Of a DNA stretch of 64,000 nucleotides, positions 54,185 through 63,228 are shown piece by piece. Under the pieces are notes generated by a model that did no database searches, was not told the origin of the DNA, and saw only the letters and a program-made list of their open reading frames with translations. This stretch comes from Streptococcus constellatus subsp. constellatus (GTDB lineage: Bacteria; Bacillota; Bacilli; Lactobacillales; Streptococcaceae), in NCBI RefSeq assembly GCF_023167545.1, contig NZ_AP014647.1:1837582-1901581 (forward strand), read 5' to 3'. Every line of letters begins with the position of its first letter. Positions within the stretch are counted from its first letter, which is position 1. Made by a program: the position numbers and the translations under genes.

Positions 54185-55807
54185 TTGCTTACAGTATCGG
54201 ATGTCTCACTACGATTTAGTGATCGAAAATTATTTGATGATGTGAATATCAAATTTACAAAAGGAAATACTTATGGTTTAATCGGCGCTAATGGTGCAGG
54301 AAAATCAACTTTTTTAAAAATCTTAGCTGGCGATATCGAACCAACTACTGGAAATATCTCACTCGGACCAGATGAACGTCTCTCAGTCCTTCGACAAAAT
54401 CATTTTGACTATGAAGAAAATCGAGTTATTGACGTAGTTATCATGGGGAATGAGCATCTTTATAATATTATGAAAGAAAAAGATACCATTTATATGAAAC
54501 CTGATTTTTCTGATGAAGATGGTGTCCGAGCAGCTGAATTAGAAGGTGAATTTGCTGAATTAGGTGGCTGGGAAGCCGAAACCGAAGCTTCTCAATTGCT
54601 ACAAAATCTTCATATTCCTGAAACCCTCCACTACCAAAATATGAACGAATTATCAAATGGAGATAAAGTAAAAGTTCTTCTTGCTAAAGCTCTATTTGGT
54701 AAACCAGACGTTCTGTTACTAGATGAACCAACAAACGGTCTTGATATCCAATCCATCTCTTGGCTAGAAGATTTTTTGATTGATTTTGAAAACACCGTTA
54801 TTGTTGTATCTCACGATCGTCACTTCCTTAATAAAGTATGTACCCATATGGCTGATTTAGACTTCGGTAAAATCAAACTTTATGTTGGTAATTATGACTT
54901 CTGGAAAGAATCTAGTGAATTAGCTGCTAAACTCTTAGCAGACCGCAATGCTAAAGCTGAGGAAAAAATCAAGCAACTGCAAGAATTCGTTGCTCGCTTC
55001 TCTGCTAATGCTTCAAAATCTAAGCAAGCAACTTCTCGTAAAAAAATGCTTGACAAAATTGAATTGGAAGAAATTGTCCCATCAAGCCGTAAATATCCAT
55101 TTATTAACTTCAAAGCAGAACGTGAAATCGGAAACGACCTCTTGATAGTAGAAAATCTTTCTGTCAAGATTGACGGCGATATTATTCTTAATAATATCAG
55201 CTTCATTCTGCGTCCTGGAGATAAGACAGCCTTGATTGGACAAAACGACCTTCAAACAACTGCTTTGATTCGAGCTATTATAGGAGATATTGACTATGAA
55301 GGAACTGTAAAGTGGGGCGTTACAACTAGTCAATCTTATCTACCAAAAGACACCAGCAAAGACTTTGCTAGTGGGGAATCTATTCTTGACTGGCTCCGTC
55401 AATTTGCAAGTAAAGAAGAAGATGACAATACTTTCCTTCGAGGGTTCTTAGGGCGTATGCTTTTCTCTGGTGATGAAGTTAACAAACCTGTCAATGTTTT
55501 GTCAGGTGGGGAAAAGGTTCGTGTCATGCTGTCTAAACTCATGCTTCTCAAATCAAACGTTTTGATATTAGATGATCCAACCAACCACTTAGACTTAGAA
55601 TCTATTTCTAGCCTAAATGACGGTCTGAAAAACTTTAAAGAATCTATTATTTTTGCTAGTCATGATCATGAATTTATCCAGACACTTGCTAATCACATTA
55701 TTGTTCTTTCTAAAAATGGTGTCATTGACCGAATTGATGAAACCTATGATGAATTTTTAGAAAATCAAGAAGTACAAGAAAAAGTCAAGAACCTTTGGAA
55801 AGATTAA
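54185..55807 (+). CDS. ABC-F family ATPase, YbiT type
   Basis: A 540-aa soluble protein with two ABC domains and a linker of about 80 residues between them; ABC-F proteins act on ribosomes. The start is TTG 54185, 7 bases after AGGAG. Domain 1: Walker A GANGAGKST (about residues 36-44), ELSNGDKVKVLLAKAL, LLLDEPTNGLD. Domain 2: signature LSGGEKVRVML and LILDDPTNHLDLE, but the Walker A position reads GQNDLQTT, lacking the GK. I recall this being shared by streptococcal relatives. The E-to-D change in LDDPTNHLD is also notable. Confidence 0.88.
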   Translation: MLTVSDVSLRFSDRKLFDDVNIKFTKGNTYGLIGANGAGKSTFLKILAGDIEPTTGNISLGPDERLSVLRQNHFDYEENRVIDVVIMGNEHLYNIMKEKDTIYMKPDFSDEDGVRAAELEGEFAELGGWEAETEASQLLQNLHIPETLHYQNMNELSNGDKVKVLLAKALFGKPDVLLLDEPTNGLDIQSISWLEDFLIDFENTVIVVSHDRHFLNKVCTHMADLDFGKIKLYVGNYDFWKESSELAAKLLADRNAKAEEKIKQLQEFVARFSANASKSKQATSRKKMLDKIELEEIVPSSRKYPFINFKAEREIGNDLLIVENLSVKIDGDIILNNISFILRPGDKTALIGQNDLQTTALIRAIIGDIDYEGTVKWGVTTSQSYLPKDTSKDFASGESILDWLRQFASKEEDDNTFLRGFLGRMLFSGDEVNKPVNVLSGGEKVRVMLSKLMLLKSNVLILDDPTNHLDLESISSLNDGLKNFKESIIFASHDHEFIQTLANHIIVLSKNGVIDRIDETYDEFLENQEVQEKVKNLWKD

Positions 55808-55880
55808 ACCTTTTCGCCAGTAGGAGCTGATAAAAGATTCAGTTCCTTAATTTTTAGCATTTTATTATTTATCATAACCT

Positions 55881-58460
55881 ATGAAAAAAATCAAAAAACT
55901 TCTTAAACATTATTATCTGTTTGCCTTTTTTATCCCATTTTTTATCCTGTTTTTAACTTATTTTATAAATGGAATTTATTGGAAAAGTGACACTTCTCCA
56001 CTTTTGGGAGATGGTTTTCATCAGTATGTCATTTTCGATGTTACTTTAAGAAATATTTTGCATGGTACAGACAATATTTTTTACACGTTTACAAGTGGAC
56101 TTGGATTAAATTTTTATGCTTTATCTAGCTATTATCTTGGAAGTTTCTTATCACCTTTAGTTTACTTTTTCAATTTAAAAAATATGCCAGATGCAGTATA
56201 TTTATTTACTCTGTTAAAGTTTGGTTTAATGGGATTAACATGTTTCGTAAGTATTAAAGCTATCTTTAAAAAAATTTCTTCTCATCTTATTTTGATACTG
56301 TCAACATCCTATGCTTTAATGAGTTTTTCAGTTAGTCAACTTGAAATAAAAACTTGGTTAGATGTTTTCATCATTATTCCGCTTATTTTACTTGGTTTAC
56401 ATTATTTGATACTCCAAAAAGGTTATGTTCTTTACTTTACATCTCTGTCAATTCTTTTCATTCAAAATTATTATTTTGGATACATGATGGTTCTCTTTCT
56501 TATTCTATGGTATATTGTTCAAATTTCATGGGATTTTAAAACTAGGATTAAATCTTTCCTGGACTTTACAATTGTATCAATTTTAGCTGGGATAACGAGT
56601 CTTATCATGATTTTACCAACTTTTCTAGACTTAAAAACTCATGGTGAAAAATTAACAAAAGTGACAACCTTACTGACTGAAAAAAGTTGGTATTTAGATA
56701 TTTTTGCCAAAAACTTCATTGGAGCTTTTGACACAACTAAATATGGCTCTATTCCTATGATTTATGTTGGTCTCATTCCATTATTGTTAGCAGTTCTATT
56801 TTTTACATTACGATCCATTAAGTTTCACGTGAAACTTGCTTATTTTCTTTTAATTACAATTTTAGTAGCTAGCTTTTCTTTACAACCGTTAGATTTATTT
56901 TGGCAAGGTATGCATGCGCCAAATATGTTTCTACATCGTTATTCTTGGACATTTTCCATTGTCATTATCTTCTTAGCTGCAGAAAGTTTAGAACGTCTAA
57001 AGGAATTTAAACTAACAAATATTCTAGTTAGTTTTTCTATCTTAGGATTTGGGTTTATTTCTACTTTTATTTTTAAGAAACATTACAAATTTTTAGGTTC
57101 CGTTAATTTTATCTTAACATTAGAGTTTTTAGTCGCCTATCTTTTAATTTTTTGGGCTTATACAAAAAAATATATCCCTTCTAAAATATTTACAGTTTCT
57201 ACTTTATTATTTGTTTGTTTTGAACTTAGTTTAAATAGCTTTTATCAAATGGAAGGAATTGCAAAGGAATGGATCTTTGCAAGTAGGAATGCTTATGAAC
57301 AAGATTTAACATCTATTGATTCACTCGTTAAATATAGTAAAAAGAAAAACTTAAATTTCTTTAGAACCGAAAAATTGTCTATTCAAACTGGAAATGACAG
57401 CATGAAGTACAATTATAATGGTATCTCTCAATTTTCTTCTGTTCGTAATACTGCAGCTAGTTCTATTCTTGATAAACTCGGTTTCAAATCATCTGGAACG
57501 AATTTAAATTTACGTTATCAAAATAATAGTATTATTATGGATAGCTTATTAGGAGTAAAATATAATATTTCAACAAATAATCCTCAGAAATATGGTTTTT
57601 CGTCTATTAAGACTAAAGATAATTTAACACTCTATGAAAATAGAAATGCTAATTCACTAGCATTTCTAACAAATTCAATTTACAAAGATGTAAAGTTTAA
57701 TCATTTAACGTTAGATAATCAAACTCGTTTTCTCAATCAACTTTCTGGATTAAATTTAAAATACTATCACCGATTAACTCCTACAAGTAATCATAATGTT
57801 AAACAGGTTGGAAATAGAATAGTTGCAGAAGTAGATAAAAATGGTCATGATTCTTTTGCCAGTGTCTCTTATACTTTAGAAGTTCCAGCAAATAGTCAAG
57901 TTTATTTAACTTTACCAAACTTAACTTTCTCAAATGACAACCAAAAATCAGTTGACATAACTGTAAACAACAATCAAAAAATGCATTATAGTACTAATAA
58001 TGTCTTTCCTTTTTTTAATCTTGGATACTTTAATCACAAGCAAACCATAACTGTAAAAGTAACTTTTCCAGATAATTCAAAAGTTTCGTTTGATAGTCCT
58101 GAATTTTATACTCTTGATACAAATCGTTTTCAACAAGCAATAAACAAGATTCAACAACAAAAAGTATCAGTAACAACAAAATATAATACAATAACAGCAT
58201 ATTATCAAGCTCAACGAAATAGTTCTTTATTCTTCACCATTCCTTATGATAAAGGTTGGTCTGCAACGCAAAATGGGAAAACAATCAAAATTTCAAGAGC
58301 ACAAAATGGCTTTATGAAGGTTAATGTAAAAAAAGGAGAGGGAAAAATTAAATTGACATTTATCCCGAATGGTCTTAAAGATGGTAGTATAGCATTTTTA
58401 TCTGGAATCTCGTTCTTTATTATTTATAATAAGATACGAAAGAAAAATTGTTATAATTAA
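55881..58460 (+). CDS. YfhO-type multi-spanning membrane protein
   Basis: An 859-aa protein. About 13 hydrophobic helices fill residues 10-460 (opening FFIPFFILFLTYFINGIYW), followed by a large extracellular domain rich in Asn/Ser/Thr (about 465-835) and a last helix. The order fits YfhO/PF09586 proteins, GT-C-like enzymes linked to teichoic acid glycosylation in Bacillus and Listeria. WKSDTSPLLGDGFHQYVIFD near residue 33 carries the acidic loop expected of GT-C enzymes. A parS-like site lies in the gene. Confidence 0.85.
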   Translation: MKKIKKLLKHYYLFAFFIPFFILFLTYFINGIYWKSDTSPLLGDGFHQYVIFDVTLRNILHGTDNIFYTFTSGLGLNFYALSSYYLGSFLSPLVYFFNLKNMPDAVYLFTLLKFGLMGLTCFVSIKAIFKKISSHLILILSTSYALMSFSVSQLEIKTWLDVFIIIPLILLGLHYLILQKGYVLYFTSLSILFIQNYYFGYMMVLFLILWYIVQISWDFKTRIKSFLDFTIVSILAGITSLIMILPTFLDLKTHGEKLTKVTTLLTEKSWYLDIFAKNFIGAFDTTKYGSIPMIYVGLIPLLLAVLFFTLRSIKFHVKLAYFLLITILVASFSLQPLDLFWQGMHAPNMFLHRYSWTFSIVIIFLAAESLERLKEFKLTNILVSFSILGFGFISTFIFKKHYKFLGSVNFILTLEFLVAYLLIFWAYTKKYIPSKIFTVSTLLFVCFELSLNSFYQMEGIAKEWIFASRNAYEQDLTSIDSLVKYSKKKNLNFFRTEKLSIQTGNDSMKYNYNGISQFSSVRNTAASSILDKLGFKSSGTNLNLRYQNNSIIMDSLLGVKYNISTNNPQKYGFSSIKTKDNLTLYENRNANSLAFLTNSIYKDVKFNHLTLDNQTRFLNQLSGLNLKYYHRLTPTSNHNVKQVGNRIVAEVDKNGHDSFASVSYTLEVPANSQVYLTLPNLTFSNDNQKSVDITVNNNQKMHYSTNNVFPFFNLGYFNHKQTITVKVTFPDNSKVSFDSPEFYTLDTNRFQQAINKIQQQKVSVTTKYNTITAYYQAQRNSSLFFTIPYDKGWSATQNGKTIKISRAQNGFMKVNVKKGEGKIKLTFIPNGLKDGSIAFLSGISFFIIYNKIRKKNCYN
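56821..56836. promoter_or_regulatory. parS site 2 (ParB binding), inside the YfhO gene
   Basis: AGTTTCACGTGAAACT is a perfect 16-bp palindrome with the full parS core GTTTCACGTGAAAC. Confidence 0.8.
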
Positions 58461-58496
58461 AAACCCAAACTGTCTTTTTGCTCAGTTTGGGTTTTA
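58459..58496. terminator. Terminator after the YfhO gene
   Basis: AAAACCCAAACTG pairs with CAGTTTGGGTTTT around TCTTTTTGCT. Confidence 0.85.
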
Positions 58497-58543
58497 TTAT
58501 ATCTTGATAATATAAAAAAGCACCCTTTATGAATGCTTAGTAG

Positions 58544-58617
58544 CTCCGGCAGTAGGACTCGAACCTACGACATCATGATTAACAGTCATGCGCTACTACC
58601 AACTGAGCTATGCCGGA
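58544..58617 (-). tRNA. tRNA-Asn (GTT)
   Basis: 74 bases on the minus strand, TCCGGCATAGCTCAGTTGG to CTACTGCCGGAG. Anticodon GTT in CTGTTAA; T-loop GGTTCGAGTCC. Acceptor stem TCCGGCA pairs with TGCCGGA. CCA is not encoded. Confidence 0.97.
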
Positions 58618-58622
58618 TAATA

Positions 58623-58694
58623 TAGTCCGTACGGGATTCGAACCCGTGTTACCGCCGTGAAAAGGCGGTGTCTTAACCCCTTGACCAACGGACC
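58623..58694 (-). tRNA. tRNA-Glu (TTC)
   Basis: 72 bases on the minus strand, GGTCCGTTGGTCAAGGGG to CCGTACGGACTA. Anticodon TTC in CTTTTCACGG; T-loop GGTTCGAATCC. Upstream of tRNA-Asn, so co-transcribed. Confidence 0.97.
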
Positions 58695-58697
58695 ATA

Positions 58698-58750
58698 TAT
58701 GTTCTTTAACAGAACATATACTATTATACCAGTTTGGAAAACTTTGTCAA
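58698..58750 (-). promoter_or_regulatory. Promoter and leader hairpin of the tRNA-Glu/Asn unit
   Basis: Minus strand TTGACA (58745-58750), 16 bases, TATAAT (58723-58728). ATATGTTC and GAACATAT form a hairpin between the promoter and tRNA-Glu. Confidence 0.75.
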
Positions 58751-58779
58751 TAGTTTTTATTTAAAAATTTAGTTTTTAC

Positions 58780-59529
58780 TCATCCTTTTGATTCCTCTAA
58801 AATGGATTTCAACTTTCCAATTTTCATTCGAGTAATCGGACAACGGTGATCTTCATAAAAAATAATTTCTCTTGTTTTTTTATCATAACCTTTAATATTC
58901 CCAATATTAACTAGATAAGATTTATGAGGTGAAAAGAAGCGCTGTGTTTTCTCGTCTTTTTCCTGAATATCTGCAATCGTACCATAAAATTCTTTAAAAA
59001 AGTTTTTACCAACAATTCTTAATTTATGAGAAGAACCTGTCGTTTCAATATATAAAATATCATTAAAAGGCATTCTAACTTCGCCACCACGGAAACTATA
59101 TTCAAAATAATCAACCATATCTTTATTTTCAATCAACGTTGCTTTTGTATATTCAATACTGTCTTTTATATGTTTTTTAAAAGCAGCATCATTCAAATTT
59201 TTATCAACAAAATCCAATGCAGATACTTTATATTTAAACGTCATAGTAGCAAATTCTGATTTTGTTGTAACAAAAACAATAATGGCATAAGGATTATGAT
59301 GCCGTATAAATTTGGCTATTTCTAACCCTTTTGTTTCTTCACCTTTAATATCAATATCTAAAAAATATAATTGATTTACTTCATCGTTTTCAATATATTC
59401 TTTAAATTCTCTTACTTTTCCAGTTATTTTAACTTTTATCGGAATCCCCATTTCCTTAGCTATTTCTGCCAATGTTGTTTCCATTCTAACTTGATGTGTA
59501 ATTTCATCTTCTAATATTAGTACTTTCAT
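58780..59529 (-). CDS. comE: Competence response regulator ComE
   Basis: A 249-aa response regulator. The receiver domain (about 1-125) has acidic pocket LILEDE and the phosphoacceptor Asp58 in LYFLDIDIKG. The LytTR DNA-binding domain occupies about 140-245 (MPFNDILYIETTGSSHKLRI, then FFSPHKSYLVNIGNIKGYDK). Activated by ComD, it would switch on comCDE and comX. The ATG overlaps the comD stop by one base (TAATG). It is last in the comCDE operon. Confidence 0.96.
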   Translation of the reverse strand: MKVLILEDEITHQVRMETTLAEIAKEMGIPIKVKITGKVREFKEYIENDEVNQLYFLDIDIKGEETKGLEIAKFIRHHNPYAIIVFVTTKSEFATMTFKYKVSALDFVDKNLNDAAFKKHIKDSIEYTKATLIENKDMVDYFEYSFRGGEVRMPFNDILYIETTGSSHKLRIVGKNFFKEFYGTIADIQEKDEKTQRFFSPHKSYLVNIGNIKGYDKKTREIIFYEDHRCPITRMKIGKLKSILEESKG

Positions 59530-60851
59530 TATAGACCTTCTTTCCTTACTCTCATTACTTGTGTAAAATATTCATCCTCAATGTTTGTATCAAGAATAAT
59601 TCCTTCATAGTTATTAATAATTTCTTTGATATTGCTTAAACCTAAACCTCGTCCCTCGCCCTTTGTTGAAAAATCGGTTTGATAAATCATTTCTAAGTCT
59701 AGTTGTCTTTTTTTACGTGAATTTTGAATGACTAAGATAGTTTCTGTATCCAAATCTACCAAAGAAACATTCATTGTTTTTTGATAACTTTCTGCTGCTC
59801 CTTCTATGGCATTATTTAAAAGAACACTTGTCATTCTAACTAGATCTAATAATTTAATCGGTAAAGGCTTGACAAAATCTTTTACTTCAAATGTTAATTC
59901 TATATTATAATCACGTGCCTTAAACAAGGTTTGTATCATAACGCTTCTAAGCGCTGAATCCCCAATGTTATTTAAATCAAAATAAGTATATTTATCTGAA
60001 CGAAGTTGTAAATTAGCATTTACTAGTACTTCTTGATAAATTCGTTCTACTTCTCTTATATTACCTGTATGAATGGCAGATTGGAAACTTGCCAACATCC
60101 CACCATAATCGTGACGAAAACCTCGAATTTCATTGTAAAGACTCACAATTTCATCTGTATACTTTTGTAGTTGTAGCTGTTCTCGTTCTTTTTGTTTAAT
60201 TTGCTCCTCTTTTTCATATTTTTCACGAATAGATTGTAAGTAGAATAAAATTGACATAAACATCAAAAAGCAAATCGTCGCAATCATACTAGAAAAACTA
60301 TTTAAACTTTTCATATTGCTAAGCCAATGCGATACATTTAATAAAAAATGAATGAATAATAGATAAAAATTTAACTGTACAATCTTATCTTTGAAATCAA
60401 CCTTTTTAAAATATTTAAAATTAAACTTAAAATAATCAATTGCTTTTAAAATGAAAACTAAAGAAATAATATTAATAAAAATATAGAACAATCCCCAATA
60501 TCTATCAACAAACTTATCACCTGTAACAGAAGAAATAATAACTGAAAAGAAGGTTTCAGAACCTGATACAGCTAAAGATAAAAATAGTGCTAAAAATAAA
60601 GACGAATGTTTTTTAACTTTTTTTACTTTAACAAAGTATAAATAAAAAAATAATGGTTGAATAAAAAACATTATATATCTAACCGAATAATGTATTATTG
60701 TAGTAAAATCAGTCAAAAATACAATTCCTAAACATAATAAAGTAAAGTGAATATTCACTTTATTCACTCTACTTATCTTCTTATAACAATATACAACAGA
60801 AACAGCTTCTATAATTGAGAATATAATCCAATGTATAAATTCTATTTTCAC
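59529..60851 (-). CDS. comD: Competence pheromone receptor histidine kinase ComD
   Basis: A 440-aa protein. The start is GTG 60851 because AGGAG lies 7 bases upstream and the longer frame overlaps comC. Six or seven helices (about residues 5-215) sense the peptide. The cytoplasmic part has a coiled coil (KYEKEEQIKQKEREQLQLQK), the His box EIRGFRHDYGGMLASF of HPK10-type kinases, and an ATPase domain with VLLNNAIEGAAES and GRGLGLSNIKEI. It phosphorylates ComE. Confidence 0.95.
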   Translation of the reverse strand: MKIEFIHWIIFSIIEAVSVVYCYKKISRVNKVNIHFTLLCLGIVFLTDFTTIIHYSVRYIMFFIQPLFFYLYFVKVKKVKKHSSLFLALFLSLAVSGSETFFSVIISSVTGDKFVDRYWGLFYIFINIISLVFILKAIDYFKFNFKYFKKVDFKDKIVQLNFYLLFIHFLLNVSHWLSNMKSLNSFSSMIATICFLMFMSILFYLQSIREKYEKEEQIKQKEREQLQLQKYTDEIVSLYNEIRGFRHDYGGMLASFQSAIHTGNIREVERIYQEVLVNANLQLRSDKYTYFDLNNIGDSALRSVMIQTLFKARDYNIELTFEVKDFVKPLPIKLLDLVRMTSVLLNNAIEGAAESYQKTMNVSLVDLDTETILVIQNSRKKRQLDLEMIYQTDFSTKGEGRGLGLSNIKEIINNYEGIILDTNIEDEYFTQVMRVRKEGL

Positions 60852-60870
60852 TATACTTACTCCTAAATAT

Positions 60871-61017
60871 TTATTTACCAAAAAGTTTAGAAAAATCAAA
60901 TCCCATTCTTATTCGACTATCTCCACCAACAATTTTATTTAACTGTTCATCAGTAAGTTCTTTAAATGATTCAACTTCCACTTTAGTTATTTCCTTTTTG
61001 CTAAAAATTTTTTTCAT
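60871..61017 (-). CDS. comC: Competence-stimulating peptide precursor ComC
   Basis: A 48-aa precursor. AAGGAG precedes ATG 61017. The double-glycine leader (MKKIFSKKEITKVEVESFKE, then LTDEQLNKIVGG) is cut by ComAB, releasing the 16-residue pheromone DSRIRMGFDFSKLFGK. This mature sequence is, from memory, that of the anginosus group. The comD ribosome binding site begins within about 10 bases of the stop. Confidence 0.95.
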   Translation of the reverse strand: MKKIFSKKEITKVEVESFKELTDEQLNKIVGGDSRIRMGFDFSKLFGK

Positions 61018-61039
61018 AAATTCTCCTTAATGTTTGTTT

Positions 61040-61068
61040 TTTGTAAGAAATCTTACAAAGTAATTATA
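61040..61068 (-). promoter_or_regulatory. comC -10 and 20-bp palindrome at the start point
   Basis: TATAAT (minus, 61063-61068) should place the start near 61056. TTTGTAAGA-AA-TCTTACAAA (61040-61059), a perfect 9-bp dyad with 2-base centre, covers that start point. Direct repeats for ComE are expected upstream (about 61080-61130), but I could not set clear boxes. Confidence 0.5.
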
Positions 61069-61147
61069 CAAAATTTTTAAAACCAAATTGAAAAAATCTC
61101 CAAAAAACACATTTTTACATCTCAAAAGACTTTTTACACAGATATAG

Positions 61148-61174
61148 AAAAAGGCACGCTTCTCTCGTGCCTTT
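61148..61174 (-). terminator. Terminator of the rlmH/tRNA-Arg unit
   Basis: AAAGGCACG pairs with CGTGCCTTT around CTTCTCT; on the minus strand a T run follows. It separates tRNA-Arg from the comC promoter. Confidence 0.8.
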
Positions 61175-61183
61175 AAACTTATA

Positions 61184-61257
61184 TGATCCCAGCAGGATTC
61201 GAACCTGCGACCGTTCGCTTAGAAGGCGAATGCTCTATCCAGCTGAGCTATGAGACC
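61184..61257 (-). tRNA. tRNA-Arg (TCT)
   Basis: 74 bases on the minus strand, GGTCTCATAGCTCAGCTGG to CCTGCTGGGATCA. Anticodon TCT in CTTCTAA; T-loop GGTTCGAATCC. Known as a frequent integration target next to comCDE in streptococci; nothing is inserted here. Confidence 0.96.
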
Positions 61258-61299
61258 AATGCTTTATCATTTTAACAAAAAAAGTCCACAACGTCAAGA

Positions 61300-61779
61300 T
61301 TACTTATGATAAGGACTTCCTTGTTGAATCATAAATGCTCGATAAATTTGTTCTACTAAAACTAATCGCATCAATTGATGAGGAAGAGTCAATTTTCCAA
61401 AACTCATCAATAAATTAGCTCTTTTTTTAACAGTATTAGATAAGCCAAGGCTTCCTCCAATCACAAAAGTAATATTTGAAATTCCACGAATGGTTATATC
61501 ACTCAATATCTTACTAAATTCTTCTGACGGAAATTGTTGACCTTCAATAGCTAAAGCAATCACAAATTCCTTATCAGTTATTTTCGATAAAATACGATTC
61601 CCTTCTTTCTCCAGAATTTGCTGATTTTTTAAGTGACTTGCTTTATCAGGTGTTTTTTCATCTGAAAGTTCAATCAACTCAAATTTAGTAAAATGTTTTA
61701 AGCGTTTTGCATACTCTGCAATCCCATCTTTAAGATATTTTTCTTTTAATTTTCCAACAGTTACAAGTTTTATTTTCAT
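61300..61779 (-). CDS. rlmH: 23S rRNA pseudouridine-1915 N3-methyltransferase RlmH
   Basis: A 159-aa SPOUT methyltransferase. [20 protein letters not shown] opens it. The knotted SAM site has [20 protein letters not shown] (about residues 101-120) and the C-terminal [20 protein letters not shown] followed by [15 protein letters not shown] is a family hallmark. It acts on H69 of the 50S subunit. It is transcribed away from htrA. Confidence 0.97.
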   Translation of the reverse strand: MKIKLVTVGKLKEKYLKDGIAEYAKRLKHFTKFELIELSDEKTPDKASHLKNQQILEKEGNRILSKITDKEFVIALAIEGQQFPSEEFSKILSDITIRGISNITFVIGGSLGLSNTVKKRANLLMSFGKLTLPHQLMRLVLVEQIYRAFMIQQGSPYHK

Positions 61780-61793
61780 ATTTCTATTCTATC

Positions 61794-61911
61794 ATATCCA
61801 CAGTTATTTCACATCTTATTCACAAGATAAAACTTTAAATTTTCTTTCAAAAACCTTATAAATTACTAAGAAAGTCACAGATTTTGAAAGTTATCCACAA
61901 TTTGTGGATAA
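61794..61911. promoter_or_regulatory. DnaA-box cluster between rlmH and htrA
   Basis: TTATCCACA (61891-61899) and its mirror TGTGGATAA (61903-61911) are perfect boxes in inverted order 3 bases apart. ATATCCACA (61794-61802) and TTATTCACA (61816-61824) each have one mismatch. The region lies about 2.3 kb left of where dnaA/oriC is expected. Confidence 0.75.
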
Positions 61912-61920
61912 GGTTAAACA

Positions 61921-61953
61921 TTTAAGTTATAATTAAGATAAATTATTTATACT
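61921..61953 (+). promoter_or_regulatory. CiaR-type promoter of htrA
   Basis: TTTAAG (61921-61926), 5 bases, ATTAAG (61932-61937), then 10 bases to TATACT (61948-61953). This is the spacing described for CiaR-activated promoters, of which htrA is the classic example. Confidence 0.75.
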
Positions 61954-61983
61954 TTCAGTAATTGAAATAACTAGGAGGAAGAT

Positions 61984-63174
61984 ATGAAAAATTCTTCAAA
62001 TTTTACAAAAAAATTATTATGGCTTTTCATGGTCTTAGCTATAGGTTTTATTGGTGGTTTATTTGGAAACTTAACCTCATCAAAATTATCAACAAATAGT
62101 TCCACAACAACTAAGGTTAACAAAGTTACTACTGCTTATAAAAATACAAATTCTACAACACAAGCTGTAAGCAAAGTAAAGGATGCAGTTGTATCTGTTA
62201 TTACCTATGCTAATAATAATTCTCAAAATAGTGTTTTTGGAAATGATGATTCAAATACTAATAACGATAATTCTCAACAAGTGGCTAGTGAAGGATCTGG
62301 GGTTATTTATAAAAAAGACGGAAAATACGCCTACTTAGTGACCAATACCCATGTTATTAATGGTGCTAAAAAAGTTGATATTCGTTTGGCTGATGGGAAC
62401 AAAGTTCCTGGAGAAATTATAGGTTCAGATACTTATTCTGATATCTCTGTTGTTCGTATTAGTGCTGATAAAGTAAAAACAGTTGCTGAGTTTGGAGATT
62501 CTAGTAAATTAACTGTTGGTGAAACAGCTATTGCGATTGGAAGTCCACTCGGATCAAATTATGCTAATACTGTGACACAAGGAATTATTTCTAGCTTAAA
62601 TCGTAATGTGTCTTTAAAATCTGAAAGCGGTCAAACTATTTCAACACAAGCTATCCAAACTGATACAGCTATCAATCCAGGGAATTCTGGTGGTCCACTT
62701 GTAAATATCCAAGGACAAGTAATTGGTATTACTTCAAGTAAAATTGCTAGCAACGGTGGAACTTCTGTTGAGGGATTAGGTTTTGCCATTCCATCTAATG
62801 ATGTTATTAATATTATCAATCAATTAGAAGCAAACGGAACTGTTACACGACCAGCTCTAGGAATCCAAATGATCGACATCACTAATCTGTCTAATTCAGA
62901 TTTATCACGCTTAAAACTCCCATCCAAAGTAACTAGTGGGGTTGTTGTACGTTCAGCTCAAGCTGGGATGCCTGCAGCAGGAAAGCTTCAAAAATATGAT
63001 GTTATTACAAAAGTAGATGGCAAAGACATTTCCTCAGTAAGTGATTTACAATCTGCTTTATACAAACATTCAATTGGTGATGATATAAAAATTACATTTT
63101 ATCGTAATGGAAAAGAAACAACAACTACTATTAAGCTGACAAAATCTACAAAAGATTTAGATTCAAATAATTGA
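61984..63174 (+). CDS. htrA: Surface serine protease HtrA (DegP family)
   Basis: A 396-aa membrane-anchored protease. One N-terminal helix ([20 protein letters not shown], about residues 11-30) is followed by a Ser/Thr/Asn-rich linker. The trypsin-like domain has His in [10 protein letters not shown], Asp in [10 protein letters not shown] and Ser in [13 protein letters not shown] domain covers about 285-385. It degrades misfolded exported proteins and in pneumococcus the competence pheromone. GGAGG precedes the ATG. The parB gene follows. Confidence 0.96.
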   Translation: MKNSSNFTKKLLWLFMVLAIGFIGGLFGNLTSSKLSTNSSTTTKVNKVTTAYKNTNSTTQAVSKVKDAVVSVITYANNNSQNSVFGNDDSNTNNDNSQQVASEGSGVIYKKDGKYAYLVTNTHVINGAKKVDIRLADGNKVPGEIIGSDTYSDISVVRISADKVKTVAEFGDSSKLTVGETAIAIGSPLGSNYANTVTQGIISSLNRNVSLKSESGQTISTQAIQTDTAINPGNSGGPLVNIQGQVIGITSSKIASNGGTSVEGLGFAIPSNDVINIINQLEANGTVTRPALGIQMIDITNLSNSDLSRLKLPSKVTSGVVVRSAQAGMPAAGKLQKYDVITKVDGKDISSVSDLQSALYKHSIGDDIKITFYRNGKETTTTIKLTKSTKDLDSNN

Positions 63175-63183
63175 CACTTTATT

Positions 63184-63215
63184 AACACATCTTTACAGAA
63201 TTGTAAAGGTGTGTT
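63184..63215. terminator. Hairpin between htrA and parB
   Basis: AACACATCTTTACA pairs with TGTAAAGGTGTGTT with one mismatch around GAAT. A short T-rich tail follows. It could end htrA transcripts, and it abuts the parB start. Confidence 0.65.
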
Positions 63216-63228
63216 ATTCTATATAAAC

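Noticed and set aside
61080-61130. ComE direct-repeat boxes upstream of comC
   Set aside because: TTTTTTGG and CAATTTGG elements are present, but their 17-base spacing differs from the 21 I expected from pneumococcus, so I did not annotate boxes.
61184-61257. Integrated island at tRNA-Arg
   Set aside because: comCDE and rlmH flank the tRNA directly, with no duplicated 3' end or integrase.
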